Part shown: positions 17,239-26,366 of the stretch, piece by piece
Position numbering within the stretch: the stretch's first letter is position 1
Layout: the number at the start of each line of letters is the position of its first letter
Origin: Scytonema tolypothrichoides VB-61278
Lineage (GTDB): Bacteria > Cyanobacteriota > Cyanobacteriia > Cyanobacteriales > Nostocaceae
Reading direction: 5' to 3'
Assembly: GCF_000828085.3 (NCBI RefSeq)
Contig: NZ_JXCA02000019.1
Span: 300,300-359,655 of the forward strand
DNA: 59,356 bases
Notes under the pieces: model-generated
Databases searched by the model: none
Told to the model about the DNA's origin: nothing
What the model saw: only the letters and a program-made list of their open reading frames with translations
Translations under genes and position numbers: made by a program

Positions 17239-17892
17239 ATGAACTATATGCAAATCAATATGATGCAATTTCTAGGCGATTGGTTGACTATCTTTACAGC
17301 TGGGTGTTTAGTCATTATGAGTCCTGGACCAAACTTTGTCTTAACACTCCGTAATAGCCTAGCTCATTCTAGACAAGCCGGAATCTACACAGCGTTGGGA
17401 GTAACTGCTGGCGACCTCATTCATGTCATCTGCTGGTTAATCGGTATTGGTGTTATTATTTCTAAATCAATCCTATTATTTAACCTGCTCAAATGGCTTG
17501 GTGCTGCTTATTTAATTTACCTTGGGATTAAATCCTTACAAGCTAAACATCAAGATAATTTTGTTGAGGAACAAACTTCGTCAGAGTTGAAATCTTGGGC
17601 GGCGTTCAAGAACGGTTTCTTGAACTGCTTGCTCAATCCAAAGGTAACGTTATTTTTACTGGCACTGTTCACTCAAATTATTCGTCCGGGCACACCTGTT
17701 GCGGTACAAATAATTTACGGTTTAACAATTGTGGGAATTGAATTCACCTGGCTGGCATTTGTTGCTACTGTTGTTTGTGTTGCGGCAATCAAACGTCAAT
17801 TTTTGTCAATATCACATTGGTTTGAGCGAATCATGGGCGCAGTTCTCATTTTCTTTGCTCTGCGTCTGGCACTTGCTAAAGCACACGATTAA
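17239..17892 (+). CDS. LysE/RhtB-family amino-acid exporter
   Basis: A six-helix inner-membrane exporter of the LysE/RhtB family, which pumps amino acids such as threonine, homoserine or related compounds out of the cell. The family start motif is clear (LVIMSPGPNFVLTLRNSLAHSRQAGIYTALGVTAGD), followed by WLGAAYLIYLGIKSL and FKNGFLNCLLNPKVTLFLLALFTQ. Hydrophobic segments cover most of the length. The ATG at 17239 is preferred over a TTG at 17227; another in-frame ATG lies at 17251. It begins 15 bases after the flavoprotein stop, so the two are likely co-transcribed. Substrate is unknown. Confidence 0.9.
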   Translation: MNYMQINMMQFLGDWLTIFTAGCLVIMSPGPNFVLTLRNSLAHSRQAGIYTALGVTAGDLIHVICWLIGIGVIISKSILLFNLLKWLGAAYLIYLGIKSLQAKHQDNFVEEQTSSELKSWAAFKNGFLNCLLNPKVTLFLLALFTQIIRPGTPVAVQIIYGLTIVGIEFTWLAFVATVVCVAAIKRQFLSISHWFERIMGAVLIFFALRLALAKAHD

Positions 17893-18215
17893 TTGGTTTA
17901 GCAGCTTTCATCCACCACAGTAGTATTAATAATACGTTAAAATCTTTGTAACAATCCTTTGCAATTCTTCAAAAGAAAGTAACAAGTTTGAGAGTAGCCA
18001 ACCGCTACCCTGATTGGTATGCTTCGATCTACATTAAGTAGAAAAATAGCTGAGTTTGCCGTCAAAAACGTGTATTTTTGCTGCATAAGCTTAGCTACAT
18101 GCCCTAATGGACAGTAATTAATGGCATTTTGCCCATCAAGCAAAAAGCAGGAGCGGCTAAAACCACCACTTCTTTCTGCACAAAACTGTCCTCCCCATTT
18201 GACGAATCTACTGGA

Positions 18216-18989
18216 ATGAGTACCAATAAAAGAAGTTCCACTTGCCTAAAAAAGGAGAATAGGGGCTTGGCAATCAATCGCTGGAAACAGGATCTCAAAA
18301 ATGACCTTATTGCTGGGTTGTTGGTTGTGATTCCCCTGGCAACTACCATTTGGCTTACAATAACCGTTGCAACTTGGGTCGTCAACTTTCTCACCCAGAT
18401 TCCCAAACAACTGAATCCGTTTCAGGGAATGGATCCGATTTTGGTCAATCTACTGAATCTCTTGGTGGGACTCATGGTGCCACTCCTGAGTATACTGCTG
18501 ATTGGCTTGATGGCTCGGAATATTGCAGGACAGTGGTTGCTAGATGTAGGTGAGCGGCTATTGCAGGCAATTCCCTTAGCAGGACAGGTTTACAAAGCTC
18601 TCAAGCAACTTTTAGAAACACTCTTAAAAGACAGCAATGGCAAGTTTCGCCGTGTTGTTTTAGTAGAATACCCTCGACGGGGAATGTGGGCGATCGCCTT
18701 CGTTACAGGTATGATCAGCAGCGATATCCAAACTCAGATATCTCGCCCAGTATTGAGCGTTTTCATCCCAACGACCCCCAATCCTGCCACTGGATGGTAT
18801 GCAGTTGTTCCAGAAGACGAAGTTGTCAACCTATCATTATCAATTGAAGATGCATTTAAAATCATAGTCTCCGGTGGGATTGTTGCTCCCAATACCTCCC
18901 CGACGACCTTGGCTATCCCCAAAGAACGCAAACTAGAAATGCCACCACTTGAAGCAAAGCGGCAGATTCTTCCTCTCGACGAGACTTAA
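18216..18989 (+). CDS. DUF502 family membrane protein
   Basis: A membrane protein of the DUF502 family, conserved in cyanobacteria and plants (the plant LIKE COV proteins). After a short basic start (RWKQDLKNDL), two transmembrane helices are seen (LIAGLLVVIPLATTIWLTITVATWV and LVNLLNLLVGLMVPLLSILLIGLMA), then the conserved AIPLAGQVYKALKQLLETLL and FRRVVLVEYPRRGMWAIAFVTG. The frame is open back to a TTG at 18129, but ATG 18216 (MSTNKRSST) is the better start. It precedes nusB, a neighbourhood conserved in cyanobacteria. Molecular role is not established. Confidence 0.87.
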   Translation: MSTNKRSSTCLKKENRGLAINRWKQDLKNDLIAGLLVVIPLATTIWLTITVATWVVNFLTQIPKQLNPFQGMDPILVNLLNLLVGLMVPLLSILLIGLMARNIAGQWLLDVGERLLQAIPLAGQVYKALKQLLETLLKDSNGKFRRVVLVEYPRRGMWAIAFVTGMISSDIQTQISRPVLSVFIPTTPNPATGWYAVVPEDEVVNLSLSIEDAFKIIVSGGIVAPNTSPTTLAIPKERKLEMPPLEAKRQILPLDET

Positions 18990-18996
18990 AATCAGT

Positions 18997-19072
18997 AGTC
19001 ATGAGTCATGAGTCATGAGTCATTAGTGAGGAGTTTTCACTTTACTCCCTCACTCCCTCACTCCCTCACTCT
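18997..19072. repeat. Two kinds of tandem short repeat (AGTCATG and CTCCCTCA units)
   Basis: Three AGTCATG heptamers plus a variant (18997-19024) are followed by CTCCCTCA octamers (about 19045-19070) between DUF502 and nusB. The CTCCCTCA type reappears at 27062-27080 in the opposite sense and inside the CHAT gene near 47925-47975. Confidence 0.75.
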
Positions 19073-19102
19073 TTTTATTCCATTCGCCCCTAACTCACTT
19101 TT

Positions 19103-19753
19103 ATGCAAGAGCGTAAACCTCGTCAAATTTCTCGTGAATTGGCTCTTTTAAGCCTCAGCCAACTGCCAATTAATCCAAACAAATTAGAAAAGATACCACC
19201 AGAACAACTGGTACCAAAGTTAGTGCTAGCAGCAGTACGTACGCTGCGATCTGAAGTCCAAGATACCCTAGACAATGCTGCGGGCGAACTGCAACGCAGT
19301 AATGATCGCCTTTTGAGTAGCCAAACACGCGCCAGTGACCTAAATACTGCCAGAACAATGCTCAAAGAAGCAGTTGTGTACACGCAAACAGCCATCAACA
19401 AGTTAGCTGCGGCTATGGAATTTCCTGAACTTATTCAACTGGCAAATCAAGATAAAGAAGTCCGCGAGTACGCCAAACAGATAATTATTGCTGTCAGTGA
19501 AAACCGAAACACCATAGATGAGGAAATTTCCACTGCTTTGGTAGATTGGCAAGTCACTCGCCTTGCCCACATAGACCGAGATATACTGCGAATCGCTGTA
19601 GCAGAAATGAAGTATCTTCAAGTACCCGACAGTATCGCAATTAACGAAGCTGTAGAGCTTACGAAACGATACAGTGAAGAAGAGAGCCATCGATTTATTA
19701 ATGGTGTTCTGCGCCGAGTTACAGAGCAAAAAAAGATACCAAGTACTCCCTAG
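19103..19753 (+). CDS. nusB: Transcription antitermination factor NusB
   Basis: NusB binds boxA RNA together with NusE (S10) and supports rRNA transcription antitermination. This 216-residue protein opens with [15 protein letters not shown] and ends with the classic helical half: [56 protein letters not shown]. Between them is a central insert of about 70 residues (roughly 55-125) that makes it longer than the E. coli protein (139 residues); cyanobacterial NusB proteins commonly carry this. It lies between DUF502 and ftsY, in the arrangement usual for cyanobacteria. Confidence 0.93.
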   Translation: MQERKPRQISRELALLSLSQLPINPNKLEKIPPEQLVPKLVLAAVRTLRSEVQDTLDNAAGELQRSNDRLLSSQTRASDLNTARTMLKEAVVYTQTAINKLAAAMEFPELIQLANQDKEVREYAKQIIIAVSENRNTIDEEISTALVDWQVTRLAHIDRDILRIAVAEMKYLQVPDSIAINEAVELTKRYSEEESHRFINGVLRRVTEQKKIPSTP

Positions 19754-20052
19754 CCAAAAGCTTTATCGTTAAGAAGTACACAGAACACAGAACGCACCAA
19801 CACAGCTTGGGTTCCACAAATAAATAGAGTTTTGCCACGATCGGCGCGTGGCACCCCTCGATTAATCGTGTTGGGCGGAATTTGACTGGAAACACCGACT
19901 CACTCATGAAAGTTTTTTATTGCTGAGTTCTTTTTTGGTAATGTAGTCATGTGGAACATGATTACATCCGTGCTAAAAAATCCCGTTGCCACCAGAAGCG
20001 GAAGTGTCAAAATTTAGATAAATGCTTATAGTTTCATAACACGTTATCTGCA

Positions 20053-21753
20053 ATGGTCTTCAATTGGTTCCGCCGTCAACATAACGACCCTTCTGGTACT
20101 CCCTCGCAACAGAAACAGGAAGAAACTCCTGCTGCAAAACAACCCCAACCCCAAAGCGCCGAAACGTCAACAGCAGAAACTGCACCCGAAGTAGCCACAG
20201 ATCTGCTGGCTTACGCGAAAGCAGCATACAAAAATATTCAGCAAAGGCAACAACCGCAATCAGCAGAAACTCCTGCAACTGAAGTTACAGCTGAGGTAGC
20301 ACCACCAGCACAAACACAAACGGTACAACCACAACCAGCAGAAGAAATACAGTCCGAAGAATCAGCTGATGTGACTGCGACACAAACTACCCCAGAAGAA
20401 CCAGAAGGTACAGAGGAACTCAGCACAGCGCCAGCAGTAGCAGCAATTGCCGAAGAACCAGATGCTGAAAGTGTGACAACAGAAAGTGTCATCGCACCAG
20501 AACCCAGCGAACCACTGACAACAGAAAGTGTCGCTTTACCGGAACCCAGCGAACCACCCACAACACAAGAAGTCACTCAGCTAAAAGCACCTGGTTTATC
20601 ATTTTTAGAAAGGGCAGCAGCAGAACGACAAGCAAAGCAGGAAAGATTGATAGCCACCGCTATTGAAGTGACACAACCAGAGGTGGTACAGCCAGCAGCA
20701 CAAACAAGTACCGCGCCAGAAGTCATAGAAGAAATAACTGGACTTGATTTTGATGAAGGGTTCTTGTGGTCAACAGAAGTTCTTGCCGCACAAGGTAGAC
20801 GTCCAGAAGATATTTCTTTTGAAGAAATTACTTGGCTGAAAAAGCTGCGACAAAGCTTAGACAAAACCCGTCGTAACATCGTTAATCAACTCAAGTCAAT
20901 TGTTGGACAAGGACCACTCAACCAAGCGGCAGTGACGGAGATTGAGGCATTGCTTTTGCAAGCTGATGTTGGTGTTGAAGCAACAGATTATATTATCAGT
21001 ACTCTACAGAACAAGCTTCGTCAAGAAGTCCTGCCAGCAGAGGAGGCGATCGCCTACCTCAAAGAAATTTTGCGAGATATGCTGGATGCACCAGTGAAAA
21101 AATCTAACAAGCCAATCTTTGTCCCAGAAAAAGAAACTCTCAATGTTTGGTTAATCACTGGGGTTAATGGTGCTGGTAAAACGACCACCATCGGTAAAAT
21201 TGCCCACCTAGCCCATAAATCCGGCTACAAATGCTTGATTGGTGCAGCAGATACCTTCCGCGCCGCAGCCGTAGAACAGGTCAGGATTTGGGGAGAAAGA
21301 AGTGGTGTGCAAGTCATTTTCAATCCTGCTAAAAATGCAGATCCCGCAGCAGTTGTGTTTGACGCCATCTCTGCTGCTACAGCACGAGAAATAGAATTAC
21401 TTCTGGTGGATACCGCAGGACGACTACAAAATAAGAAAAATTTGATGGACGAACTCAGTAAAATCCGCCGCATCATTGATAAAAAAGCCCCCAATGCTAA
21501 AATAGAGTCCCTTTTGGTTTTAGATGCAACTCTAGGTCAAAATGGATTACGCCAAGCTGAGGTTTTTTCCCAAGCAGCACAACTGAGTGGTGTTGTTTTG
21601 ACTAAGCTTGATAGCACTGCCAAAGGAGGCGTCGCCCTTGCTGTTGTCCAGCAGTTAGGCTTACCTATTCGTTTTATTGGTGCTGGAGAAGGAATTGAAG
21701 ACTTGCGTCCTTTTTCTAGCTACGAGTTTGTGGAAGCACTTTTGAATGGTTAG
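20053..21753 (+). CDS. ftsY: Signal recognition particle receptor FtsY
   Basis: FtsY is the SRP receptor GTPase that delivers nascent membrane proteins to the translocon. Residues 1-230 form a long, acidic, low-complexity A region rich in E, P, T and Q, with an internal near-repeat (TTESVIAPEPSEP / TTESVALPEPSEP, about 142-169). The NG domain follows: N part (about 260-345), G1 loop GVNGAGKTTTIGK (370-382), DTFRAAAVEQV, DTAGRLQNK, and TKLDSTAKGG with GAGEGIEDL near the end. The conserved part is complete and the length of 566 is normal for a cyanobacterial FtsY. The acidic region length is the part most likely to vary between strains. Confidence 0.96.
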   Translation: MVFNWFRRQHNDPSGTPSQQKQEETPAAKQPQPQSAETSTAETAPEVATDLLAYAKAAYKNIQQRQQPQSAETPATEVTAEVAPPAQTQTVQPQPAEEIQSEESADVTATQTTPEEPEGTEELSTAPAVAAIAEEPDAESVTTESVIAPEPSEPLTTESVALPEPSEPPTTQEVTQLKAPGLSFLERAAAERQAKQERLIATAIEVTQPEVVQPAAQTSTAPEVIEEITGLDFDEGFLWSTEVLAAQGRRPEDISFEEITWLKKLRQSLDKTRRNIVNQLKSIVGQGPLNQAAVTEIEALLLQADVGVEATDYIISTLQNKLRQEVLPAEEAIAYLKEILRDMLDAPVKKSNKPIFVPEKETLNVWLITGVNGAGKTTTIGKIAHLAHKSGYKCLIGAADTFRAAAVEQVRIWGERSGVQVIFNPAKNADPAAVVFDAISAATAREIELLLVDTAGRLQNKKNLMDELSKIRRIIDKKAPNAKIESLLVLDATLGQNGLRQAEVFSQAAQLSGVVLTKLDSTAKGGVALAVVQQLGLPIRFIGAGEGIEDLRPFSSYEFVEALLNG

Positions 21754-22420
21754 TCTCAGAAGTCGTAGACTCGGTTAATCCTCATCTTCCCCGTCACCTC
21801 CTCAGACTGCGGAGTTTACAGACACACACACCAAGCCTGCCTGTGCAGGCTTTGTTCGTATCGCCACATGATACGCACCTGTAGGCTTATCCAAACCGTA
21901 TTGCTTTTTAGTTCTTTTTTGTCAAAATTTCCTGACTTAGAGTTTTACAATATTCTCTAGTGGTAAATTAAAGATTTGAAGAGCAACAGTTAAGCAACGG
22001 TTCCCTGACCTGAGGAAACTACCCGTCCCGACGGATAGCAGCCTCTAAGTTTTCATTGTCAGGTTTTATGACCCTTAGACAGTGAAACACTAGCAGACTT
22101 TTTTGGAACCTAATGGTTTACTTTTCTCAATCAAATGTTTCTATCTAAAGAGGTATGACAAAGTGAAGAATTTCTGGGATAATAAAACCCCTATTAACCT
22201 CTGTGACACAAAGTTGTTTTTGCTAATCGTTTTTTCCTAAAAAGACTTAACTCTAAATTTTAATATTAAGTTAAAAAAGCACATGAAATATGAAAGACTT
22301 TTAAAATTTACACCCTACGTTTTTCTACTCTTGCTAAATCGATAAACTTGTCACAAGATGGTTTAGCTGTTCAAGGACGAAAGTATTAAAAGTATCTAAT
22401 ACTTGCTGAAGTAAATCACA
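21754..22420. other. Gene-free region after ftsY, with terminator hairpin
   Basis: This 667-base stretch has no credible gene. It contains the hairpin at 21833-21852 and, from about 22100, an A/T-rich leader with poly-T tracts that should hold the promoter of the phosphatase gene. The CCCGTCCCGACGG segment near 22023 is a small GC-rich symmetric piece. No further feature recognised. Confidence 0.5.
21833..21852 (+). terminator. Probable ftsY terminator hairpin
   Basis: A perfect 8-bp stem AAGCCTGC / GCAGGCTT with loop CTGT lies 80 bases after the ftsY stop and is followed by TGTT. The trailing T-run is weak, so it may be a processing signal instead. Confidence 0.5.
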
Positions 22421-23824
22421 ATGGTAACTGTGCCTCAACCACCGTCTCAACCTACTGATAGTAATAGTCGTACCCCGACCGAGGTCACACCAGTTGTGGC
22501 ACTCAAAGAACTCGTGGCACGGTTACACCGAGAACAAAATAAAATTCAAGATTTACTCAGTTCTTTGGGATTTGCTTTGCGAAGCTTCAATAATTTGAAT
22601 CAGTTTTTAGAACTGATTCCGCTGATGGCAACAAGAGTCACTGATGCAGATGGTAGTGCCCTATTTGTGTACAAACCGAATGGTCAAGTGAGATTAGAAC
22701 AGTTACATTGGCAAGATAGTCACCAGCGTAAAAATATCCGCAAAGCCCTAGAAACAGCAACGAGTCAAATCGTATGTGTACCCAACAATACCCAGCCTCT
22801 AGCAATAATGTCGGGTATTTTGGATGATTATATGCACCGCAGCTTAGGACCAGGTATACAAATTTTTGGTACAGCTATTCTGGTTAAGCATACAGAACGG
22901 GGATGGCTCTATGTCTTAAGCCGCGATCCAGAATATACTTGGACAGAAACAAGACAAAAGTTAGTTCGCCTAGTGGCAGATCAAACCGCAGTCGCAATAG
23001 AAAATGATGAACTTGCTGTAGAACTTAGGAAAAAAGAACGCCTAGATCAAGAACTAGAAATTGGGGCAGAAATTCAAAGGCGGCTTCTGCCACGTCAGTG
23101 CCCTACAATTCCAGGTGTTACGATTGCGGCACGGTGTAAACCTGCTAATCGTGTTGGCGGAGACTACTACGACTTTATCCCCACAAAACACAACCAAATT
23201 CAGCTAAATAACAAAGACAGTTTAGATGCAGATGGTCGTTGGGGTTTGGTGATTGGTGATGTGATGGGCAAAGGAGTCCCCGCAGGATTGATTATGACTA
23301 TGATGCGGGGAATGCTGCGGGGAGAAGTGCTGCACGGTCATTCTCCTCAACGAATTCTGCAAAACTTGAATCAAGTGATGTACGCGGATTTGGAAAATTC
23401 TCACCGCTTTATCACTTTATTTTACTCAGAATATGACCCTCAAACCCGGATGTTGTCTTACAGCAATGCCGCCCACAATCCTCCCATATGGTGGCATGCA
23501 GCAACGAAAACAGTCACACGTCTAGATACTTTTGGAATGCTGATTGGTTTAGATGCCAATAGCCAGTACGAAGATGCTCAAGTACACTTAGAACTTGGAG
23601 ATATCATCCTTTACTACACAGATGGCTTGACCGATGCAGCTGCAGCAAGTGGCGATCGCTATGATGAAGAAAACCTCATCACGATTTTTAACTACGCTTG
23701 CAGAATTTGTAATGGTCCGCAGGAAATTCTAGATTACCTATTTGACCAAGTGCAAGAATTTATCGGTGCCGATAAGCAAAACACCGATGATATGACATTA
23801 GTTGTGCTGCAAGTTAATAGTTAG
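22421..23824 (+). CDS. GAF-domain PP2C-type protein phosphatase (SpoIIE/RsbU-like)
   Basis: This 467-residue regulator has an N-terminal GAF-like sensor domain (about 60-190: LNQFLELIPLMATRVTDADGSALFVY through VRLVADQTAVAIENDEL), a short coiled-coil linker (about 195-215) and a C-terminal SpoIIE-type PP2C Ser phosphatase. Phosphatase motifs with metal aspartates are GGDYYDF (about 243), GDVMGKGVPAGLIM (about 284), SNAAHNPP, YTDGLTDA (about 401) and NTDDMTLVVL. Such proteins dephosphorylate anti-sigma-factor antagonists in partner-switching pathways. It follows ftsY in cyanobacterial genomes, as here, and is probably transcribed from its own long leader. The signal sensed is unknown. Confidence 0.92.
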   Translation: MVTVPQPPSQPTDSNSRTPTEVTPVVALKELVARLHREQNKIQDLLSSLGFALRSFNNLNQFLELIPLMATRVTDADGSALFVYKPNGQVRLEQLHWQDSHQRKNIRKALETATSQIVCVPNNTQPLAIMSGILDDYMHRSLGPGIQIFGTAILVKHTERGWLYVLSRDPEYTWTETRQKLVRLVADQTAVAIENDELAVELRKKERLDQELEIGAEIQRRLLPRQCPTIPGVTIAARCKPANRVGGDYYDFIPTKHNQIQLNNKDSLDADGRWGLVIGDVMGKGVPAGLIMTMMRGMLRGEVLHGHSPQRILQNLNQVMYADLENSHRFITLFYSEYDPQTRMLSYSNAAHNPPIWWHAATKTVTRLDTFGMLIGLDANSQYEDAQVHLELGDIILYYTDGLTDAAAASGDRYDEENLITIFNYACRICNGPQEILDYLFDQVQEFIGADKQNTDDMTLVVLQVNS

Positions 23825-23882
23825 TCATTAGTTGTTAGCAAGCTGACAACTAACAACTCTAGTTAAAAGCCTTGTCTAGTGT

Positions 23883-24350
23883 TTAACGACTTGACAAATA
23901 ATCTAAAAACTGCTCAGGCACTAACCTCAACTCTCCTAACTGGAAACGGTTTAGATCTACCCACAAAGCAGTTTTCTGTCGTTCACCTTCAGAAAAAACT
24001 AACTTTTCAATTTCATAAAATTTGGTATCAACAAAGTCGCTTTCAAAAAGTTGAATAATTTCGTGACCTGGTTGACCATTGAAAGTAAAGATGTTTTCCA
24101 AACAACCCAAATAACGAATATTTGTTAATTCTGCTTGGATTTCTTCTTGAAATTCTCGTTTGAGGGCATCTTTACTTGTTTCACCAAACTCAACTCCACC
24201 ACCCATTGCGCGGTAAAAAGTTTGTTGTTTGACTGGATCGTAGCCCTCAGAAACGAAGATACGTATACCTTTACCTTCGCCCAGCTTGGCGTACTGAACA
24301 TCGCGAATCAGTCCTAAAGCGATGACACGAATTTCCCCTGGCTTATGCAT
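23883..24350 (-). CDS. Nudix hydrolase
   Basis: This 155-residue protein contains the Nudix box from residue 51: GGVEFGETSKDALKREFQEE, giving G51-x5-E57-x7-R65-E66-x2-E69-E70, the metal-binding residues for hydrolysis of a nucleoside diphosphate linked to another group. The glycine near the end of the consensus is replaced by Q72. Cyanobacterial relatives are usually annotated only as Nudix or MutT-like; substrate is unknown. It lies eight bases downstream of the DUF3531 gene on the same strand, so they form an operon. Confidence 0.92.
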   Translation of the reverse strand: MHKPGEIRVIALGLIRDVQYAKLGEGKGIRIFVSEGYDPVKQQTFYRAMGGGVEFGETSKDALKREFQEEIQAELTNIRYLGCLENIFTFNGQPGHEIIQLFESDFVDTKFYEIEKLVFSEGERQKTALWVDLNRFQLGELRLVPEQFLDYLSSR

Positions 24351-24358
24351 TTTTGTTG

Positions 24359-24811
24359 CTAGTTATCGTAAATAAATGAAGGACGGCTTTCACTGTCTTC
24401 GACAGGCCAATCTTCATTTTCACCGCCGATGTACAATTGCTCAATGGTGACATATTCCTCACCTAGCTGCTTAAGGGCGTTAATGAGAACATCGAGGGCG
24501 ATCGCATCAGAAGTTCCCAAGTCAAACCAGCAACGCGCCCATGTCCCCTCATACTCAAACTCACCCATATTGTGCATCAGCGCCAGCAAACTTTTATCAT
24601 ATCCTTGTGAGTCGTAATTCATGTAGCTCAGATCTAATCCAGTTTCCTGTACCTGGAGATTTTCGGCATTAAATGCACCCAATTTACCCAAATAAAACCA
24701 GGAATTAAAAACCTCTTCTACATACTGTTTTTCTTGTTCAGAAGGAATTGTGCTGAACTCCAACCAAATCCATAAATCAAAAGGATTAATTTCGCGAAAC
24801 TGTACCTGCAT
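24359..24811 (-). CDS. DUF3531 family protein
   Basis: This protein of about 150 residues starts MQVQFREINPFDLWIWLEF and contains YVEEVFNSWFYLGKLGAFNAENLQVQ, TWARCWFDLGTSDAIALDVLINAL and a D/E-rich end (GGENEDWPVEDSESRPSF). This is DUF3531, conserved in cyanobacteria and plastid-bearing eukaryotes, function unknown. The frame is open 219 bases further upstream, but that extension is a Leu/Pro run encoded by the intergenic GAAGCAGGGG-type repeat and overlaps the neighbouring TPR gene, so ATG 24811 is preferred. The RBS region before it is weak. It is co-directional with the Nudix gene. Confidence 0.85.
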   Translation of the reverse strand: MQVQFREINPFDLWIWLEFSTIPSEQEKQYVEEVFNSWFYLGKLGAFNAENLQVQETGLDLSYMNYDSQGYDKSLLALMHNMGEFEYEGTWARCWFDLGTSDAIALDVLINALKQLGEEYVTIEQLYIGGENEDWPVEDSESRPSFIYDN

Positions 24812-24890
24812 TTTTTTAGAAACTAAATCTAGATTACTTTTTATCAAATCTAATTGTAAAAGAGTTGAAGGTGCAAAGGGTGTGCCTTTC

Positions 24891-26030
24891 CTAATCGAGA
24901 AGTGGGGAAGCAGAGGGAGTTGGGGAAGCAGGTGGAGTCGGGGAAGCAGGGGAAGCAGGGGAAGGTGGGGAAGTTGGGGGAGAAATAACTCCCTCAGTTC
25001 CTTGTTCCCTCCTTCTTCTTGTTCCTTCATCTCCTACCTGACCAAAATTACTTAGATTTTCCGCAGCCTTACGTCGTTCACGCTCAATTTGTCGTGGCAA
25101 ATCACCTGGGAGTTGAGACTTTTTAGTCAAGGCTGTGTCAAAATTCTTAATTGCCTCTTCCATCAGTTGCGAGTTTTTCTCCTGATTGGCTTTTGCCCGA
25201 AGGATTTGAGCTTTAAGATAATACAACTCTGGGTTATCTGTTGTCACCTTTAAAGCACGATTAGCATACTCTAATGCCTGAGAGTACCGTTTTAAATCCC
25301 GATAAGCAAGAGCGATACCCCGATCTGCCAAATACTGGGGGGCAGCATTTTTTTCTAGCTTTTGAATTGCCTGTTCTGGGTTTGCAAAAGGCAAATTGAC
25401 AGCTAGCATTAAATCCATGTATCCTTTGATTAAATTTAGTTCTGGATCGTTCCCAGAAACAGCTTCAGCTTTGTCCAAATGCTGATAAACTTGCTGTAGT
25501 CTAGTCAAGGCTTGTGGTGCACCCTTGACTGTTCCCTCGCGTTGTAAAATGACAGACCCCTCTAAAAATAGACCAACAGCAGCATACAAATTTCCGCGCA
25601 AGGGGTCACTGGAAATTAAATTTCGTGCGGTTTGCGATGTTTTTTTGCTGTAAGTCTCTAGTGCGGCCAAATCCTTCTGCGTATACGCTAAAGATGCTTT
25701 CATCGCATAGGCTAAAGGTTCCTTTGAGTCTGTAGATAATGCTTCTTGTAAGTAACGATCTCCAGCTTGATAATCTCCTTGTTGGAAAATGGCTTTGAAT
25801 GCTAACTCTGTTTTGTTGCCAATATTACGAGGGTTCTTCATCCGAAAGGGATCTCCTGCCCAAGAAGAATCTGCCCAGAATTGAAGTGCAATGGCAGCTG
25901 AAAAAGCCACTATAATAGAGCGATAAAATTTGGCAGGTACAATTTTTTGCAAACTTGGAAACAGTGCATTCATTTCCGCCTCAGTATATTTACTAAATAT
26001 ATTTGTTTTTTTCGATGACTTTTCACTCAC
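24891..26030 (-). CDS. Exported TPR-repeat protein (Sll0314-like)
   Basis: This 379-residue protein has an N-terminal hydrophobic segment (about 37-58, FYRSIIVAFSAAIALQFWADSSWAGD) that looks like a cleavable signal with an AxA-type end, followed by DPFRMKNPRNIGNKTELAFKAIFQQGDY and several TPR-like helices (about 85-335, including AYRDLKRYSQALEYANRALKV). TPRs mediate protein contacts. A similar secreted TPR protein (Sll0314 type) is widespread in cyanobacteria, as far as I recall. A second in-frame ATG (MNALFPSLQK) gives a start at 25973 with a more normal signal peptide. The last 40 residues are a Ser/Pro tail encoded by tandem repeats and are probably not conserved. Confidence 0.82.
   Translation of the reverse strand: MSEKSSKKTNIFSKYTEAEMNALFPSLQKIVPAKFYRSIIVAFSAAIALQFWADSSWAGDPFRMKNPRNIGNKTELAFKAIFQQGDYQAGDRYLQEALSTDSKEPLAYAMKASLAYTQKDLAALETYSKKTSQTARNLISSDPLRGNLYAAVGLFLEGSVILQREGTVKGAPQALTRLQQVYQHLDKAEAVSGNDPELNLIKGYMDLMLAVNLPFANPEQAIQKLEKNAAPQYLADRGIALAYRDLKRYSQALEYANRALKVTTDNPELYYLKAQILRAKANQEKNSQLMEEAIKNFDTALTKKSQLPGDLPRQIERERRKAAENLSNFGQVGDEGTRRRREQGTEGVISPPTSPPSPASPASPTPPASPTPSASPLLD
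24893..24980. repeat. GGGGAAGCA-type tandem repeats forming the end of the TPR gene
   Basis: Imperfect units around GGGGAAGCAG are tandemly repeated. On the minus strand they encode the Ser/Pro/Ala tail (SPPTSPPSPASPASPT...) of the TPR protein, and in another frame a Leu/Pro stretch ahead of DUF3531. The same repeat type is inside mfd at 42631-42697. Confidence 0.75.
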
Positions 26031-26366
26031 GGAATGTGGATCAGTTTCAGCCCGAATTTTGTATACTGTTTGACTTTGGTAATTTTTCTAAGTTCCCAAA
26101 CTTGTTACAACTATTGTTTAAGGGTTCACCCTGAGCGTAGTCGAAGGGTCATTTTGCCACAATAAACGAAAGTAGGGGTGATGGTTTTCACCGTTAACTT
26201 GGCTCCATTCTAACTAGTGGTGCGTAATTTTGGAGAGAAGCAGCATCTTTGTTGCTGCAATAGAGACGTTGCTAGCGTCTTGAATCCTTGTAAATTTTTC
26301 GGAATTCAACAGTAGCTGGCAGTGTAGTTAATTGGTATGTTGCTGACTTTTTGGTAAACTTAACAA
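26031..26366. other. Intergenic region with three small palindromic repeats
   Basis: No gene is seen. GGGTTCACCCTGAGCGTAGTCGAAGGGT (near 26122-26149) is a widely dispersed bacterial REP-like phrase. GCAGCATCTTTGTTGCTGC (about 26240) is a small hairpin. AGACGTTGCTAGCGTCT (26264-26280) is a degenerate member of the GAGACG palindrome family also at 34032-34055 and 45221-45240. Confidence 0.55.

Noticed and set aside
20238-20576. 112-residue Ser/Val/Gly-rich open frame on the minus strand
   Set aside because: It is antisense to the low-complexity acidic region of ftsY and mirrors its repeats.
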